Below the pieces are notes generated by a model. The model was not told the origin of the DNA, made no database searches, and saw only the letters and a program-made list of their open reading frames with translations. Both the position numbers and the translations under genes were made by a program. Shown piece by piece: positions 44,893-58,800 of a stretch of DNA of 64,000 nt (within the stretch, counting starts at the first letter, position 1; each line of letters opens with the position of its first letter). Origin of the DNA: Simmondsia chinensis (lineage: Eukaryota; Streptophyta; Magnoliopsida; Caryophyllales; Simmondsiaceae); assembly GCA_018398585.1 (NCBI GenBank), contig JAGTTD010000015.1:29407478-29471477 (forward strand), read 5' to 3'.

Positions 44893-45761
44893 ACATTGAT
44901 GAAAGGAGGGAAAAAAAAGAAAAAGAAAAAGAAAAAGAAAAATAGACTATAATGCATTTGATGCTCAATTAATCGTCGGCAAAAATACTTTAAAAAGGAA
45001 TAACATTTAAAAAAAAAAAAAAAAAAGTAAACGAGGACATTATGTTATATAATATAAGAAAGATGGTATATTTTAAAAAACAATAAATGATAAATAATTT
45101 GGAAAAAAAAAAAAGAAAAATAAGGATACTGATTACATCATAGGTGATTGAAATGATAGTGTGGTAATAGAAAAGATGATAGGACACCTACTGATGAAGT
45201 TAACGTCTTTATTACTATTTTTAAAAATATGTTGCTCTTTTTGTATATATAATACACGTTATGTCCTTTTTTTTAAAAATATTTTATCCTTCTGAGGTTT
45301 TTTTGCCATTATGTAAAATGTTGTGGAGTTACTGTTTGTAAGCATAGGAAAAGAAAATAATTCAAAGTGTATTGTATTATAAGGGTTTCAAGAGTGCTTA
45401 ATGGGTTGTAGATAAAGCCCGGGTTTGGCTGAGCTGTAAAAAAGTTACTTTTTGTAGAAATATTTTTGTAAAAATTATTTTTTAGTAAAAGTATTTTTGT
45501 CTGAAAATGTTATAATTTTTGTTGTTGCGTCTACTTACAAGAGAAGCACAATTTTTCTACATCTGTTTAAAAAAAGAAAAGTAGCTTCTAGCTTTATTTA
45601 AAATCACTTTTCTTTCGTGATTAACATCCTCAAATCCTAAAAAAGTGCTTTTTCGGGGGGGGGGGGGGGATTTTTTTTTTTTTTTTTCTCCAGTAACAAC
45701 TTGGCCAAATAAGTCCTCCAGCTCAAGTAGTAAGATATTTAGACTTCATATTATGATGAAG
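44893..45761. other. 3' flank of the AUX/IAA gene
   Basis: A purine-rich AAAGAAAAAG run at about 44905-44945 follows the stop. MITE fragments of the AAAAAGTGCTTTTT type lie at 45420-45650. A G13 run meets a T18 run at about 45655-45690. No gene. Confidence 0.5.
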
Positions 45762-46018
45762 CATACCAAAGAGGGTACCAACACACCGTTACCGGATCCC
45801 ATTAGAACTCCGAAGTTAAGCGTGCTTCGGTGAACGCAGTACCAGGATGGGTGACCTGCTGGGAAGTCCTCATTCACAGGTTGGGGGCACTCGGAAACAG
45901 CTTCTCTTGAACGGTAATACCCTAAAGGAAAAGGTTGCGTACATCCGCCCCTCCCTCCCCCCTCCCCAAAAGACGCTGCTTAGGCGGGAGGCCTTAGGGC
46001 GCTAGATATGTTTTATTG
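45762..46018 (+). repeat. 5S rRNA-derived SINE, copy 7 (subfamily II)
   Basis: 8 bp duplication TGATGAAG (45754-45761 and 46019-46026). It starts CATACCAAAGAGGGTACCAA, then ACCGTTACCGGATCCCATTA and GAAGTTAAGCGTGCTTCGGT. The C box reads AGGATGGGTGACCTGCTGGG. The 3' domain ends GATATGTTTTATTG. It sits between the two convergent genes. Confidence 0.93.
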
Positions 46019-46026
46019 TGATGAAG

Positions 46027-46859
46027 TGTCAGTCGTAACGTCTACGGTTTGGACCTTATCATGTATGTTGTATTAACAGTTCTTTAAGGGCACCCATTGG
46101 GTTTATAGGTCCCTAACTAATATTATTGAACGGGTGGAGACTCCCGAGTAGACGGATTATAAAATCTGGGTTAGTCAAGTTGTCATAAGCTAAATCAATC
46201 GTGTTTCACGTGCTTAGGGGCACAAATGAACCTGACATTCGATGAATTACTCGTGTTTAAAATCAATTATGGCTCGTCGGTGTCATAAAGGCTCAATAGA
46301 CTCGAAAGCTTATCGACCAGAATTCAAATAGGCTCAGTAATATTAACGAATCAATTCAAACAAAGGGATGATGAATTCATTAGCATTTGCGTACAGTTCG
46401 ATAAGGACTTGGTATCAGCTCAAAACATATTTAATAAAAGCTCATTAGTAACACGAATAGCTGGCTTCTATACTATTTACATTCCCCATGAAGATCTATT
46501 TTCTAAATACAAGAAAACACCTTAAGAACCCTTTTTCTTTGAAAAAAAAAAAAGAGCGACCTGAAGCATTATTATACAAAATGGATCACAAATATGAAAA
46601 CCGACAATTTAGAGTCTGTTTGGTATCGTTTTCTGTTTACAGTTTCGGATTTTTGCGAGATAAAGAAACCAAGCTTCCAAAATAGTTTCTCCTGATTTTT
46701 GGATTTCTTTTTATAGTTTTCAGTTATTAATGGTGAAAAACCTGAAAACGAACAAAAACTTAGAGAAAATTATTTCCAAAATATGGTTTTTAATCTTTTA
46801 AAAATCAAAAACTACAAATAGAAAATGATATCATATAAAGCCTTATTTATGGCGAAACC
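46027..46859. other. space downstream of the kinase gene with repeat fragments
   Basis: 46200-46480 is a hAT-type fragment (GGGGCACAAATGAACCTGAC, GAATTACTCGTGTTTAAA). 46608-46835 is a MITE unit (GAGTCTGTTTGGTATCGTTT and its inverted partner ATGATATCATATAAAGCC). No coding sequence. Confidence 0.5.
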
Positions 46860-49800
46860 TCAGCTAGAGATGTCAATAGATGTAATGACCAAGTCTGCAT
46901 TTTTCTTCGACTTCATAATCATCTCTGCATTCGGTCTGTCATTGTACTCTATCTGCATTCATTTTCCGCATTTCTGATTTAGGAAATCAATTTTATTTAA
47001 TGAAAACTCGATCAAATGATTCTTCGTCTGACAGTCGGGGGAAAAAAAAAAGACGTATAGAACAAGTAAACTGGGAAAGACAGAGCCACGTGATGAACAT
47101 GAAATTCGTTTGGTTAGGATTGATAAGAGTACAAAAACCATTCATGTGTCTTTACCGATCACCTTAAACTTATGGCACAGTTGGTTCTTTAACATAGTAT
47201 CAGAGCTCTGTTGACCAAAAGGTCACGAGTTTGGATCCCAATAGCCCCTGTTTTAAGTATTTATATAAATTTAGCACATATGACGTTTGCCCAATGGGCA
47301 TTTGCATAAAGAGGCATGTTAGAGTATAAAACCTTTTTTAAGCCTTTACCCATCAGTTTAAACTTTTGAAACAGTAAGTTCTTTAATATGGAAGACATTT
47401 CTCCTCAATTTCTAAAATTATAATTCTTTTCCACAACATTTCCATTCCTCTATGTTGGAGACAAATCCCATTACATAATTTTGCATTGGGTTGGGATTTA
47501 GTGGATAAGGCCCCAGTTCGGTCTCGTGGTCTTTTTTTCTAGTTAAGGGTTGGTCTCTATTTTTTCACTGTTGCCGTTCTTGTATGATTTTTTACAACAC
47601 AAATGGAGTAGAAAAAAGATTGGCGACGCAAACGAAAGCGCGAGTAGAGTAAGTCTTACCCGCCATTTTGCTGCATCTGGGGACCTCCCAGCTGCAAAGG
47701 GTGATAAACAGAGAGAAATCAGTAATCATTCCTCAATCGGCTCGTTTAAGAGTTAGGTTGATCACAACAGAAGCCCTATTTCTTACTTCCCATTTTTGCC
47801 ACGTCATCAAAAATGGGGCCCTTCAACAATGCCCTACTTTTTTAACCCCGTTTTTTATTATTTCAATTATTTTAATTATTTCAATGATTAATGTCATATT
47901 AATGGTTAATGTTATTTTCATTATATTAATTATTTCAATATACATGACGAAAATACATTGAAAACAAAACATGATTAAAAAATAACTAACTACATAACCA
48001 TTGGAAAGTCAAAATATTATTAAAAAAAGCAAAAAAAATTTTATAAATAATTATTGGAAACAAAATAAAAATAATTAAGGCCAAAATGCAAAGTTTTGGC
48101 TTAAGAAATGGCCAAAACACAGTGTTTTGGCCATTCCAAACTAAAAAATTGATAATAACAAATTAAATGGGTTACTCATTTAGTCCCTAATATTTGTAAG
48201 TTTGTTCACTTTTGTCCCTTATATTTTTCTGTTCAAGTAGTCCTTCAGATATTATCATGTTACCAAGTTGATAGGTAAAAAATTAAAAGATGACATGAGA
48301 GCTCAATTTTGTTATAAAATAAACCGGGAAAGACTATTTTAAACAACAGGAGAAATGAGAGAGCAATCTGAAAAATTTTAGAAATATTAGGAACCAGTAA
48401 AGTAAATAATTATATCTAATCAACAATATGAGAGGATACATACTTGAAATGTGCCTCTTCAACACCCTTTGCATCGCGGTGTCAATGTTAATGTCGATGA
48501 ACCTCCAAATGGGGGAAAAAAAGGGCAATTTCAGCACACCACACATTAATATGTCCAACCGAGCCAAGTTTGAGTCTAAATAGTCTAGTTTAAGCCTAAA
48601 CGAGTCTTGATTCGGTTTAGCCTAAATATTTAGTTCGCTAAGTTAGGTTCGAGCTCAATCTAGGCGAGCTGAAGCTTATGACGAGTCAATCCGATCTAAG
48701 CTAAATGAGTGTGATTTACCATTTGCTCCTTAGAAAAGGCTCCTAATTCTTTCCTTACAAAAAGGGCCAAAAAACGATTAAAAAAACTCTTTATCAGGTG
48801 CAGGATTTTCATCTTTATTAATTTTCATCCAGGTTAATGCTTGATGATGATGAACATAAATGCCTTATTTGACTTGGATTTTGTAAATGTCGTTTCTCTC
48901 TTTCTTTCTTTTAGGGGGCTCTTCAAAAATAGCCACCCTACAAGGTAGCACTCTTTAGGGGTAAAACTGTGTACAACTTACTCTCCCCAGATCCTGCCTT
49001 CGCAGTAGCCTCTTTGAGGCACTGGGTGGTCATTGCTGCTGATGATAAACAGAGAAATTTCATAGAAAGAAGACTGATTTTGTTTACCATTTTTCATCAA
49101 ACAAAGATGAAATCTCCTTCCAAATCCCTTCTTCAAGTAGCAAATAATTTCCTTCTACTATCACTACCTTGTGCCTGTAATGAAGTTGGACAAGCTATTA
49201 ACCATGTTCCGGAACACGGTTCGACATGAAACAAGAAATAAATCAAGCAAGAAATAGAAGTTTACTGTATTTAGGATGACCATTCTTTGTTGTATTTGGT
49301 TGGAAAGAAACGACAAAATAAAAGCAACATACCCAGTGCCCCAAGGGCTCCCGCCTAAGCAGGTGTTTTTTTTTTTTTTTTTTTTTTTGGGGGGTGGGGG
49401 GGGAGGGAGGGGCGGATGTACGCAGCCATCCCCCTTCAGGGTATTATCCCTGAAGAAAGGCTGTTTCCGAGTGCCCCCAACCTGAGGGTAAGGACTTCCC
49501 AGGAAGTCACCCATCCTGGTACTGCTCTCATCCAAGCACGCTTAACTTCGGAGTTCTAACAGGATCCGGTGACAACGTGTTGGTACCCTTTTTGGTAAAA
49601 GAAGCGACAAAATATTCAAGGCAAATACACTCTGGTGAATTTTTTAAGGGAGAAGGTGGTTTTTCCGGGCTCACTTTGGGCAAAAAGTTCTGGAGGATTT
49701 TGGGACACGCATTGGGTGATCTTTAGATAGACTAGAGTGCTTTACCTTTTTTTTTTGGTTCTTTTCTTCACCATTTGTATATCTTTTCTATCTTAATTCT

Positions 49801-52800
49801 TTTCTTTTGTTATAAAAAAGTTTAGTCACATTATATGATAAAACATAGAGAGCAGAGAGAATACAAAAGCAATAAGACGGAAGCTACGAAACAAAATGTG
49901 CAAAAGAGGACAATTATGGTATGTATTACAAAAATCATGGTTCATAATCAGTCAGAATCACAGTGCTGAAAAAGCAGGGTGTAGCGACCATTTTGTAATT
50001 GGTCGCAGTGGTCATGTTTGGGCTTTCTGGGGAACGTAACGTGCTTTATGTTTGCAAAAGTTTGAATGAAATGCTATATAATCAACCTTTTAGTAGGTTT
50101 TAATAGGTTTTAACATCTCTAACATACTAATAAGAATGTTTCAACATATATATAAGAAATACAATTTATCTGCACTATGGAGACTATTAAAATAGTACCA
50201 TTACATGTTGCTCAATCGTGTAACAGCTAGCTGAAAATCTATTACACAATAGCTATTACACTATGTAACATTCAGCAATCAAATGCAACGAACTAGGCAA
50301 CTGAAATGAAGAAAATAACCAATATAATCCTAATCATGCATCATATTATAGAAGCAATATTTCCACGGGTTCAAAAAACCTACGGATCTCAAGCATATCA
50401 TATCGTTTTCTATTTGCAATTTTTGGTTTTCTAGAAACAAAATGCCATATTTGGGAAACGACTTGTTATGGTTTTCGGTTTCTTGCTTTCAATTTTTTAC
50501 TAGTTTCACAACAAATTGAAAATAAATAAAACCGAAAACTATACTAATTGTTTTCAAAACCTGATTCTAGTTTCTCAAATACCAAAAACTACAAAAAGAA
50601 AATAATACTAAACAGACCCTTAAATTTTCGTTTTCAGCACGAGACACTCAAAAAGCCCAGTGTCAAAGAGAGCATATACTCACTGAAGCGTCACAAAGAT
50701 GTCATCTTCAACTGGATCTCCCACACCATGGTCAAAAGATGGTGCATACACATATCCCTGTTGAATTTTATCACATCACAGAAGAAAAATAAACACAGCA
50801 TTGGTTGTTCTTCCGAGATTGCGATAACAAATACATTAAGTCTAGGACTATAAATAAATCGAGCCGGCTTGCCGGTCCTTGCAAGCAGGCTCCTCATCGA
50901 ACTCAAGAAGCTTGGTTCAAGGCTTGTTTAGCTTAGCAAACTGAGCTTGAGCCTAGTGAAGTTAAAGCTCATAGAATTACAAGCCTAAGTGAGAGTATAT
51001 TAACACAATTATTAGCTTAAATATGCCCAAACATGCTTATGTGAGTCGAGCACAGGCCTAGATGAAGCTTAAATTAGCCTAAATAAAGCAAGCTTAGTTT
51101 GAAACTCACTGATCTCGGAGCTCAATCGAGGCAAGCCAAGTCGAGCCCAAGACTATGACAAGTCATGCTCGGGCTTAAGTTTCCAAGCTCATCAAACTTC
51201 AAGCCCAGCCCAAGCCAAGATAAATGCAGATGACCCAAGCTCAGACTCCGAGCCTGAGAAGCTCACAAGCCTAAACGAATAAGATATGTATGGGAGTGTA
51301 AATGAGCCGAGCAGGCTCGTCATAAAGCTCAAAATGCTCAACTCGTTTAGCTAACGAAGCCAAGCTCGAGCACTGGGCTCGCGAGCCTAAACGAGTCAAT
51401 CTTAACACAATTATTAGCTTTAATATGCCCAAAAAGGCTAGTTTTGAGTGTAAATTAGTAGAGCTTAACCCTAAACAAGCCTAGATGGAGCATTAAAAAG
51501 CATAAATAAGAAAAGCTTAGTTTAGAACTCGCCAAGCTTGATTCAAGCTCAACCAAACCCGAGCGAGGCTATAACAAGCCAAGCTCGAGCTCAAAGTCTC
51601 CAGGTTCAGCGAGCTCCAAGCCTCGGCTCAAGCCTAAAAAGCTTGGGCTCAGCTCGGCTCGGCTCGGCTCATATGCATCCCCAGACATGTCACTCATAGT
51701 AGTATCTTACCTGACTCCTCAAAGTCTGGAGACATTTTAACAATTGTGCAGGATCAAAGGTCCAAGGAGCTGATTTATTTGAACAATGGAAAGAAGCTTT
51801 GTCAATCTTCTGAAGATTGTAGTAAAACAGCCACACCCATGTGAAGGAATCTCACTCACCTCCCCTTCTCGCATGAGCCTCTTTTGGATCCTGAAAGGTC
51901 GTTTCAGAAAATGTAACGTAAGCAATTTCATACTCTGTTTAGTTCAATGAAAAATATTTTTTCAGCGAAAATTTTTCTTTACAAAATATTTTCATTTAGA
52001 AATATTGTTTTCTTAAAATTTTTTGTCATTTTAGCTAAAAAAAATGGTTTTTTTCTATAAATTTGTACAAGGTTTAAGTTTGGCCAAATTGAAGTTGAAG
52101 TGAAGCATGTGACATGAGATTATGATGAAAAATGTTTTTCCCTCAATGAAGAAAATTGTTTTTTTCTCTTTCATTGAGGGGAAGTCAATTTTCCTCAATG
52201 GAGGATAACATTTTCCGGATTTGTAATTGTTGATATGAAGACATTTAAAAAATAACATAATTGAAATGGAAAATATTTTCCGTCAAAATAAATGGGGTTA
52301 ATAACCACACATGTGATGTAGGAAAATAAAATACATAGGAGAATTAGCTATATTATGATTTTACTTTTATCGCATATCATTCATAAGAAGAAATAACAAC
52401 TTACTTACAACAACAACAACAAAAAAAAACCCAGTGCCTCAAAGGGAGATAACGACCTACTTATCATATATTATATATGCATATATACACATATGAAGGA
52501 CCCATATATTAGCTAATAGAAGAAATAATAACCTATGTATCAAATATTACATGCATATGTACACATATGAAGGAACCATATATTAGCTAATATAATAATA
52601 TAAAATGGATTGTTCAAGCTGGACATCTTGGTTACCAAAAAAGGACCCACCAGTGAAACTTGCCTTGGACTTGCAGGGAACAATTTAAGCCTCGAAAACT
52701 TGAACGACTATATTCCCTCCTTGATAGTTTTCAAAATGTAAATACATATACAAGTATGAATGACATACTATATGCTGCATTCTGAAGGTCATACTGAAAG

Positions 52801-55800
52801 TATTATTACTTAATGGCAGATGATAACAGCAAGCTTAACATTTGTTACATAATGGCAATCATAGGGCCAGAAATATGTCGCTTTCGGGTTCGAATTATGC
52901 GAGGGGCCTTAGAAAAGTAGTCAGCACAAACCCGACCCATTTATTAAACAAGTTAGGAGCTCCCAACCCTTATCCAACCCAACTAATGAATGGATAACCT
53001 ACGGGTTACTCATTTAATTATATGGGTGGCTTTTTTTTACATGCTAGTTTGTGAACTTACAAACATGAATAATATACCTGAAGGTTGATATGAGTAATAA
53101 CTACATGATATATGTTTATAATTGTCAAAATAAATATCAAATTAATACGAATAAATATAGTTCAAATATCTAACGTAACATAGACTATCAAAAAATATAT
53201 ATAGTAGTAGTAGTATACCACTCAAATAACCCAACACAACTATATAAAAGGGCCAAACATGTCGAAAAAAAGTTGGCCCAACCCAAATCCAAATTCAATT
53301 CAGCTATCTAAGCCAGTTAAAGGTGTCAATCCCAATTCAACCCAGCTCCAAAAACCTCAACCCAAACCCACTATCTTCATGTCTTGTTATCATATCATGT
53401 TAGAATTTGCTAGCTCCATGTGATCCTACCGTAAGCAAACACTATGAATGGTGAAAAAAGCTAAAAGAATTAAGGATAACCTCCATAGCATCGAGTTGGT
53501 GACGATAAAGATGGAACCCGTCCATGGGAAGAACGGTAGCAATATCTGGTGATTCTACTTGTTCATCCATCAAACGAGCTTTCTGAGGCCATTTCTTGTT
53601 GATACGTTGAATGACTTCGTAAGCCAATGTGCTCTTTCCCGCCCCAGGAGGACCAGCCACACCAATAATGTATCTGCATAACACTTCATTTAGGTAAATA
53701 TTGTTGGGCTTCATGTGTGGAGTTTGGTTTTATTCTGTAATAAGCTATGTCCATAGAGCAGAGGATCGGGTCAATAGGTCCTATGTTTTTATGCTTTCAT
53801 TGTGTATTTGTGTGATTTTTCTCAACATAATAGATAACAAATAAGAGGTAAGAGAGACAACTTTCAAATTTTAGGGGAGAAAAATTCCAACATAGTCCCA
53901 GGACTTTAAAACGTGTTAAACACAATTGAGAATAATACATAACAAATTTTCGTATGAAAAAGTAAAGCGTACTTCAAATTAGGATTTGATGTCGCTGCTG
54001 CATTAGGCACAAGACGGTCAGCTAGAGCATCATACACCTCATCCATGCACCTAGTAAAAGAAAAATAAGACATGATTAACCGATTAAATCTATAATTACA
54101 ATCATAAACTTAAAACAAGGGTCATTTGATATCATTTTCCAATCCTAGTTTTCAGTCAAATTCATAGTTGCTGGAAACTCCTAAAATGCTAACGTTTCTG
54201 CTTCAGAAACACGATTTTGCGTTTTAAAGTCAGAATTGCATTTCCAATGCATATCAAACTTGATAAAAACACAATTCAAACAATCCTGAAATCATTTTGA
54301 TAAGAAAATACTTATTAAATGATTTGTTGGTTAAGTATCTCACTCGATTTTAAAGAATGGTTGAATTTTATGGACATGTTGGAGTCAATTTTCTAGATCT
54401 AATTCATTGAGATACTTAATTTTCTTGGTTATTACTTAATATTGACTTTGTTTTTATATTTACGCTTTAATGGCTCAATGGATAACATTTCATTACTTTT
54501 TCTTGTATGTCTAATATCTAGTAACATAAGTGTTCCCTCAACACTCCCAACCCCAGAAACTTTCATGACTGCCTGCTCCCCCATTCCCGCTTCTGTTTTC
54601 GCTCTTGCTCCCGTTTCATGCAACCATGGTCAAATTAAGGGGAAAAAAATACTAAAAATAAGAAAACAAAAAGAGTAGAAAAAAAATTATTTCCAAAATA
54701 TGATTTTCGGTTTCTAAAACAACCTAAAATTACAAACAACAAACGATATCAAATAAGCCTTTACATAAAAGATATGATTCCATTATGTGAACTATGGTTG
54801 GGGTAGGAATAATGACATATGATGGGTAACAACTAGAATTTGCACATAAGGATGCATAGCAATTGAAAACCTCAATAGTAAGGCTCTGTTAACTTTGATG
54901 AAAAACATTTTCCGCCTCAATTCAATTGCCTTTCTACATAATTTTAGAACAACTACAAATATAGAAAATGTTTTCCTCTATTGGATTGACTTCCTATTAT
55001 CAAAAAGGGAAAACATTTTTATTCATGAAACAGAAAACTTTTTCCATTAAAATCGCGTGTCATTTGCTTCACTTCAAACTCAACTTGGACAAGTGAAAAA
55101 CTCATACAAATTAATAGAATGAAACAATTTACTTTAGCTAAAAAGATAAAAATTTCTAATAAAAAATTTTTTTACAAGGAAAATGTTTCCATTAAACCAA
55201 ACAGAGCCTAAACCCTTTTTAGCAAACCTGGCTTCTAAGACTGGAACTTCACTCTTCTGGCTACATAAAACCTGAAGAAAGTAGAATAAGGATATCAAAC
55301 ACGCTAGCATATTTGTTGTATTTGGTTGGAAAAAAAGGACAGAATATTCATGGACCAATACACTACGGTGAATTGGCAAAAAGTAGTTCTTTTTAGGCTC
55401 ACCCTAGACAAAAAGTTGTTGGACGCTTTACAAGCACACCTTTGGTTGATTTGCAAAGAGATTGAAGTGTTTTACTTCATTAATTTTATATTTTCAGTTT
55501 TTCTTTTCTTCATTGAGGACATCTCATCCTTAAAATTTTGTATATCTTTTCTATCTTTATTCCATTTCTTTTGTATCCAAAAAAAATTAACATATCATTT
55601 GTTTCTCCATTGTCATTATTCTGAGAGGTTTTGAGAAGAGCAAAATACTAGCAAAAAATGTCACAACAACAACAATAACAATCCCAGTGCCTCAAAGGGC
55701 ACCCGTATATGTAGGGCCTTTTTTTTGGGGGGGGAGGATATGCGCAGCCTTACCCCTTTGGGATGGTACCCTGAATGGAGGTTGTGTCCGGAGACCCCCA

Positions 55801-58800
55801 ACCTAAGGAGCAAACAAGCATAAAAGCATAAACCATATAAGCATGGAAGCATCTAAGTTTGAGAGCATAAGAGTGTAAGAGCATAAAAACAATGGAATAG
55901 AATAAGCATACAGAAAGCAAGACTCAACAAAAGGCAATAAAACCGCTCATAGCCATATGAAGTAAGTAGCAAAAAAAAAGGTCGCAGAAGTACAAAAGCT
56001 TGAACCTTTAAGATACCGCCATTTGGATATTGAGGCTTGTCTCGACAAAACAATGATTGAGCGGTTGTCCTAGTCAGCGCAACTGACATGTAAGATTTAC
56101 GCTGAAAAGGAAACCGTGCTCTGCCAAGAACACCTGCATTGTAAAAAGAATCATTTTAGAAAGCTGAACATCTGAGAGAAGGAAAGAAAAGACGGAAAGA
56201 AAGAAAGCAAGGTGAAGCTAAAATGGAGGATTTCTTGCTTATAAACCTTCGAGTTCCCTCTCCAATCAGAGTACAAATGAAAAGAAAAGCACCATTATTA
56301 CGGAGATGCAGGAATTTCGGATACAATAAATAACTCTATTTCCATAACGATTCAAATTGAAATAGATAGAAGCTAAATCAAAGCAGTAAATTGATTAAAA
56401 TTAAAGAAGAAAGCAAGAAGAGATAGAGACTACATTTGATATCTATGAAACTTTGTTAATACAATCCCAAGTCTATTTATAGAGTTTGCCCTCCCTCAAG
56501 CCACGCCCGTACTTCTTCCTCATAGGCTGCCATGTTGCTCCCGGCCCATGTACTTGTTTCGGCATTGTATCAATTTCTTTCTTTTTTTACATAAGTAAAA
56601 GGATACAACTTTTTTTCCTAAATAGAGACTCTAACTCACGGAGAATGGGGGAAATGAGCTCAGAACCCAAAATCCCTAACTTAGAGGGTTAGAAGCTTAA
56701 CCACTACACTAACTCCAACTCATTTTATGCAAAGACATGAAATATTGACAAGTGAGCTATGTCACGTGATGAATAGCTCCCGCAGGATAAACACAATGTA
56801 CAACTTAACAGGCAACCTTTGTTCTTTTCTATATTTAATAAATAATTTGTATAAGCACTTGTTAATTATGAGAAAATAGATTAGAAATTTACTATCCAAC
56901 GAAAGAACATATACGAGCAGTTGAAAGTGCACTGGTGAATTTTGAGTACCTAATCAGGCTTGCCTCCAATAACAAAATTTTCCACCTTTTTTTTGGGAAT
57001 GGATGATCAAATTGATCCCACACCAGTTTTGAGCAAATTGATCCCAATCTAGTCAACCAAGATCCCAAGCAATCCAAGTAGGTTCCTTAGGCCCCCAATT
57101 TGTGAAGGGTCAGTTGAAAATTAATTATATTATGAGTTTGTTTCTACCGTATATCATCATTCATAATTGGAGAAACAATAGCCTATATATGATGTATTAT
57201 AAAGATATTTCTGTACGTCAACAATAGCCTATACATGATGTATTATAAAGATATTTGTGTACGTATAATATAAAGGATCCATATGTTTGTTGGTATTATA
57301 ATATAAAAAGTGTATTATTGAAGATGCATTTAAGCTAACCAAGACGGCCCCTGTCACTTGAAAAAGGTCCACCAATCAAAACGTGCTTTAGAACCCTAAG
57401 ATATCGGGATCGACCATGCACGCATACCCACCATCAACTAACATGCATTTGAGTATTAAAAATCCATTCTAGTAAGTGATAGGACCAATTGAGGTTTATA
57501 AATACTTATGCTCAAGCATCATATGTATGAACCTCTTATACCACTTGTGAGGACCATCTATAGACACCGAAACCCTAAATTGAAATAACAATCACACAAG
57601 GGGGGACTAGGAGTAAAATCAAAAACACCGGAATTTACTCGGTTTAGCCGAAGCCTACATCCATGGAGGGGAGCACAGTAATTCACTATATCATTAAAAG
57701 ATTACATGAGATATCTCAACTCTCAACTCTTCTCAACCATAATGTTAAAATACACATCCCTAGTGTATATATAAAACCACCACACTAAAACCCTAGTGTG
57801 GCATGGGCCTGAATTAGATTGACCAAATTATTTACCTTATAAACAAGATCCAACACAACCAGGCTCCACACATAGCCCAACAATATGACTAATAAGATTG
57901 AACACAAATTCTCACTCTCTCTCTCTCTCTATTTCTCTCTCTTCAATTCTCTTCCTATCCTCTCTATCTTATTCCTAATTCCTTCTCGCTTCAAATTCTC
58001 TTCTATTAATCACTTCGAAACTAAATGCAATCATAAATCAATTGCATCAATAGAAAACCTAGAAAACAGACATTTAGATCCTGCTATTCTTTGAAATTCT
58101 CAATAGTAGTCGAGATTGAATTGTTTGTGCAAAATTGATGGGAATTTGTTATATGTTCCACAATTCTAGCATATAATTATATCGAAAATTATTGCTTAAG
58201 TATTATGAGGTTTTATCATGTATCGTCTGGGTAGCCTAATATTTCAATATATACAATGGGGTACGTTGAGATTTAAAATTTTTTTTTTTATAGAACTTTG
58301 AAGTTTAAATATTTGATCACTTAGATACCTTGAAATTCTAAAATTTTGTCAATCAGATATCTTTTTATTGAAATCAATAGATTTTCTTTATAAAATGTTA
58401 AAATGGAACATGAATTGATAACATATCACTATCTTCATTAGAATTTAATGATTTTTGCCAAAAAATGCTAACATAAAAATGATTTCAACAATACTATTAA
58501 ATTCAGTGAATTTATATCTAGTTTTCTCTAAATTTCTATTGAAAACATTGAAATAACTTATACATATTATATTAATCATATATTGTATCCACATTTTCTG
58601 TATAAAATTGGTGAGATTCCTACGAAAGTACATTAAATTCCAACATAGTGTACCTAAGTGACAAAATATTCAAGCCTTAGGGTACGTTATTGTATATAGG
58701 GAAACATCAAGGTTACTTGATTGATAAATACTCAAACCTCACGATACGTCCATGATAATTTCCCTAATTATATCAGTAACAAAAATATAACACTAAACAA

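Noticed and set aside
18685..45762. Cassandra-type TRIMs (5S in LTRs)
   Set aside because: There are no paired LTRs, primer-binding site or 5 bp duplications; duplications vary from 8 to 16 bp and the 3' end is the SINE domain.
17260..49600. Functional 5S rRNA genes
   Set aside because: The 5S-like parts are dispersed, diverged, fused to a SINE body and enclosed with it by target duplications; no tandem array or proper terminator follows the 5S end.
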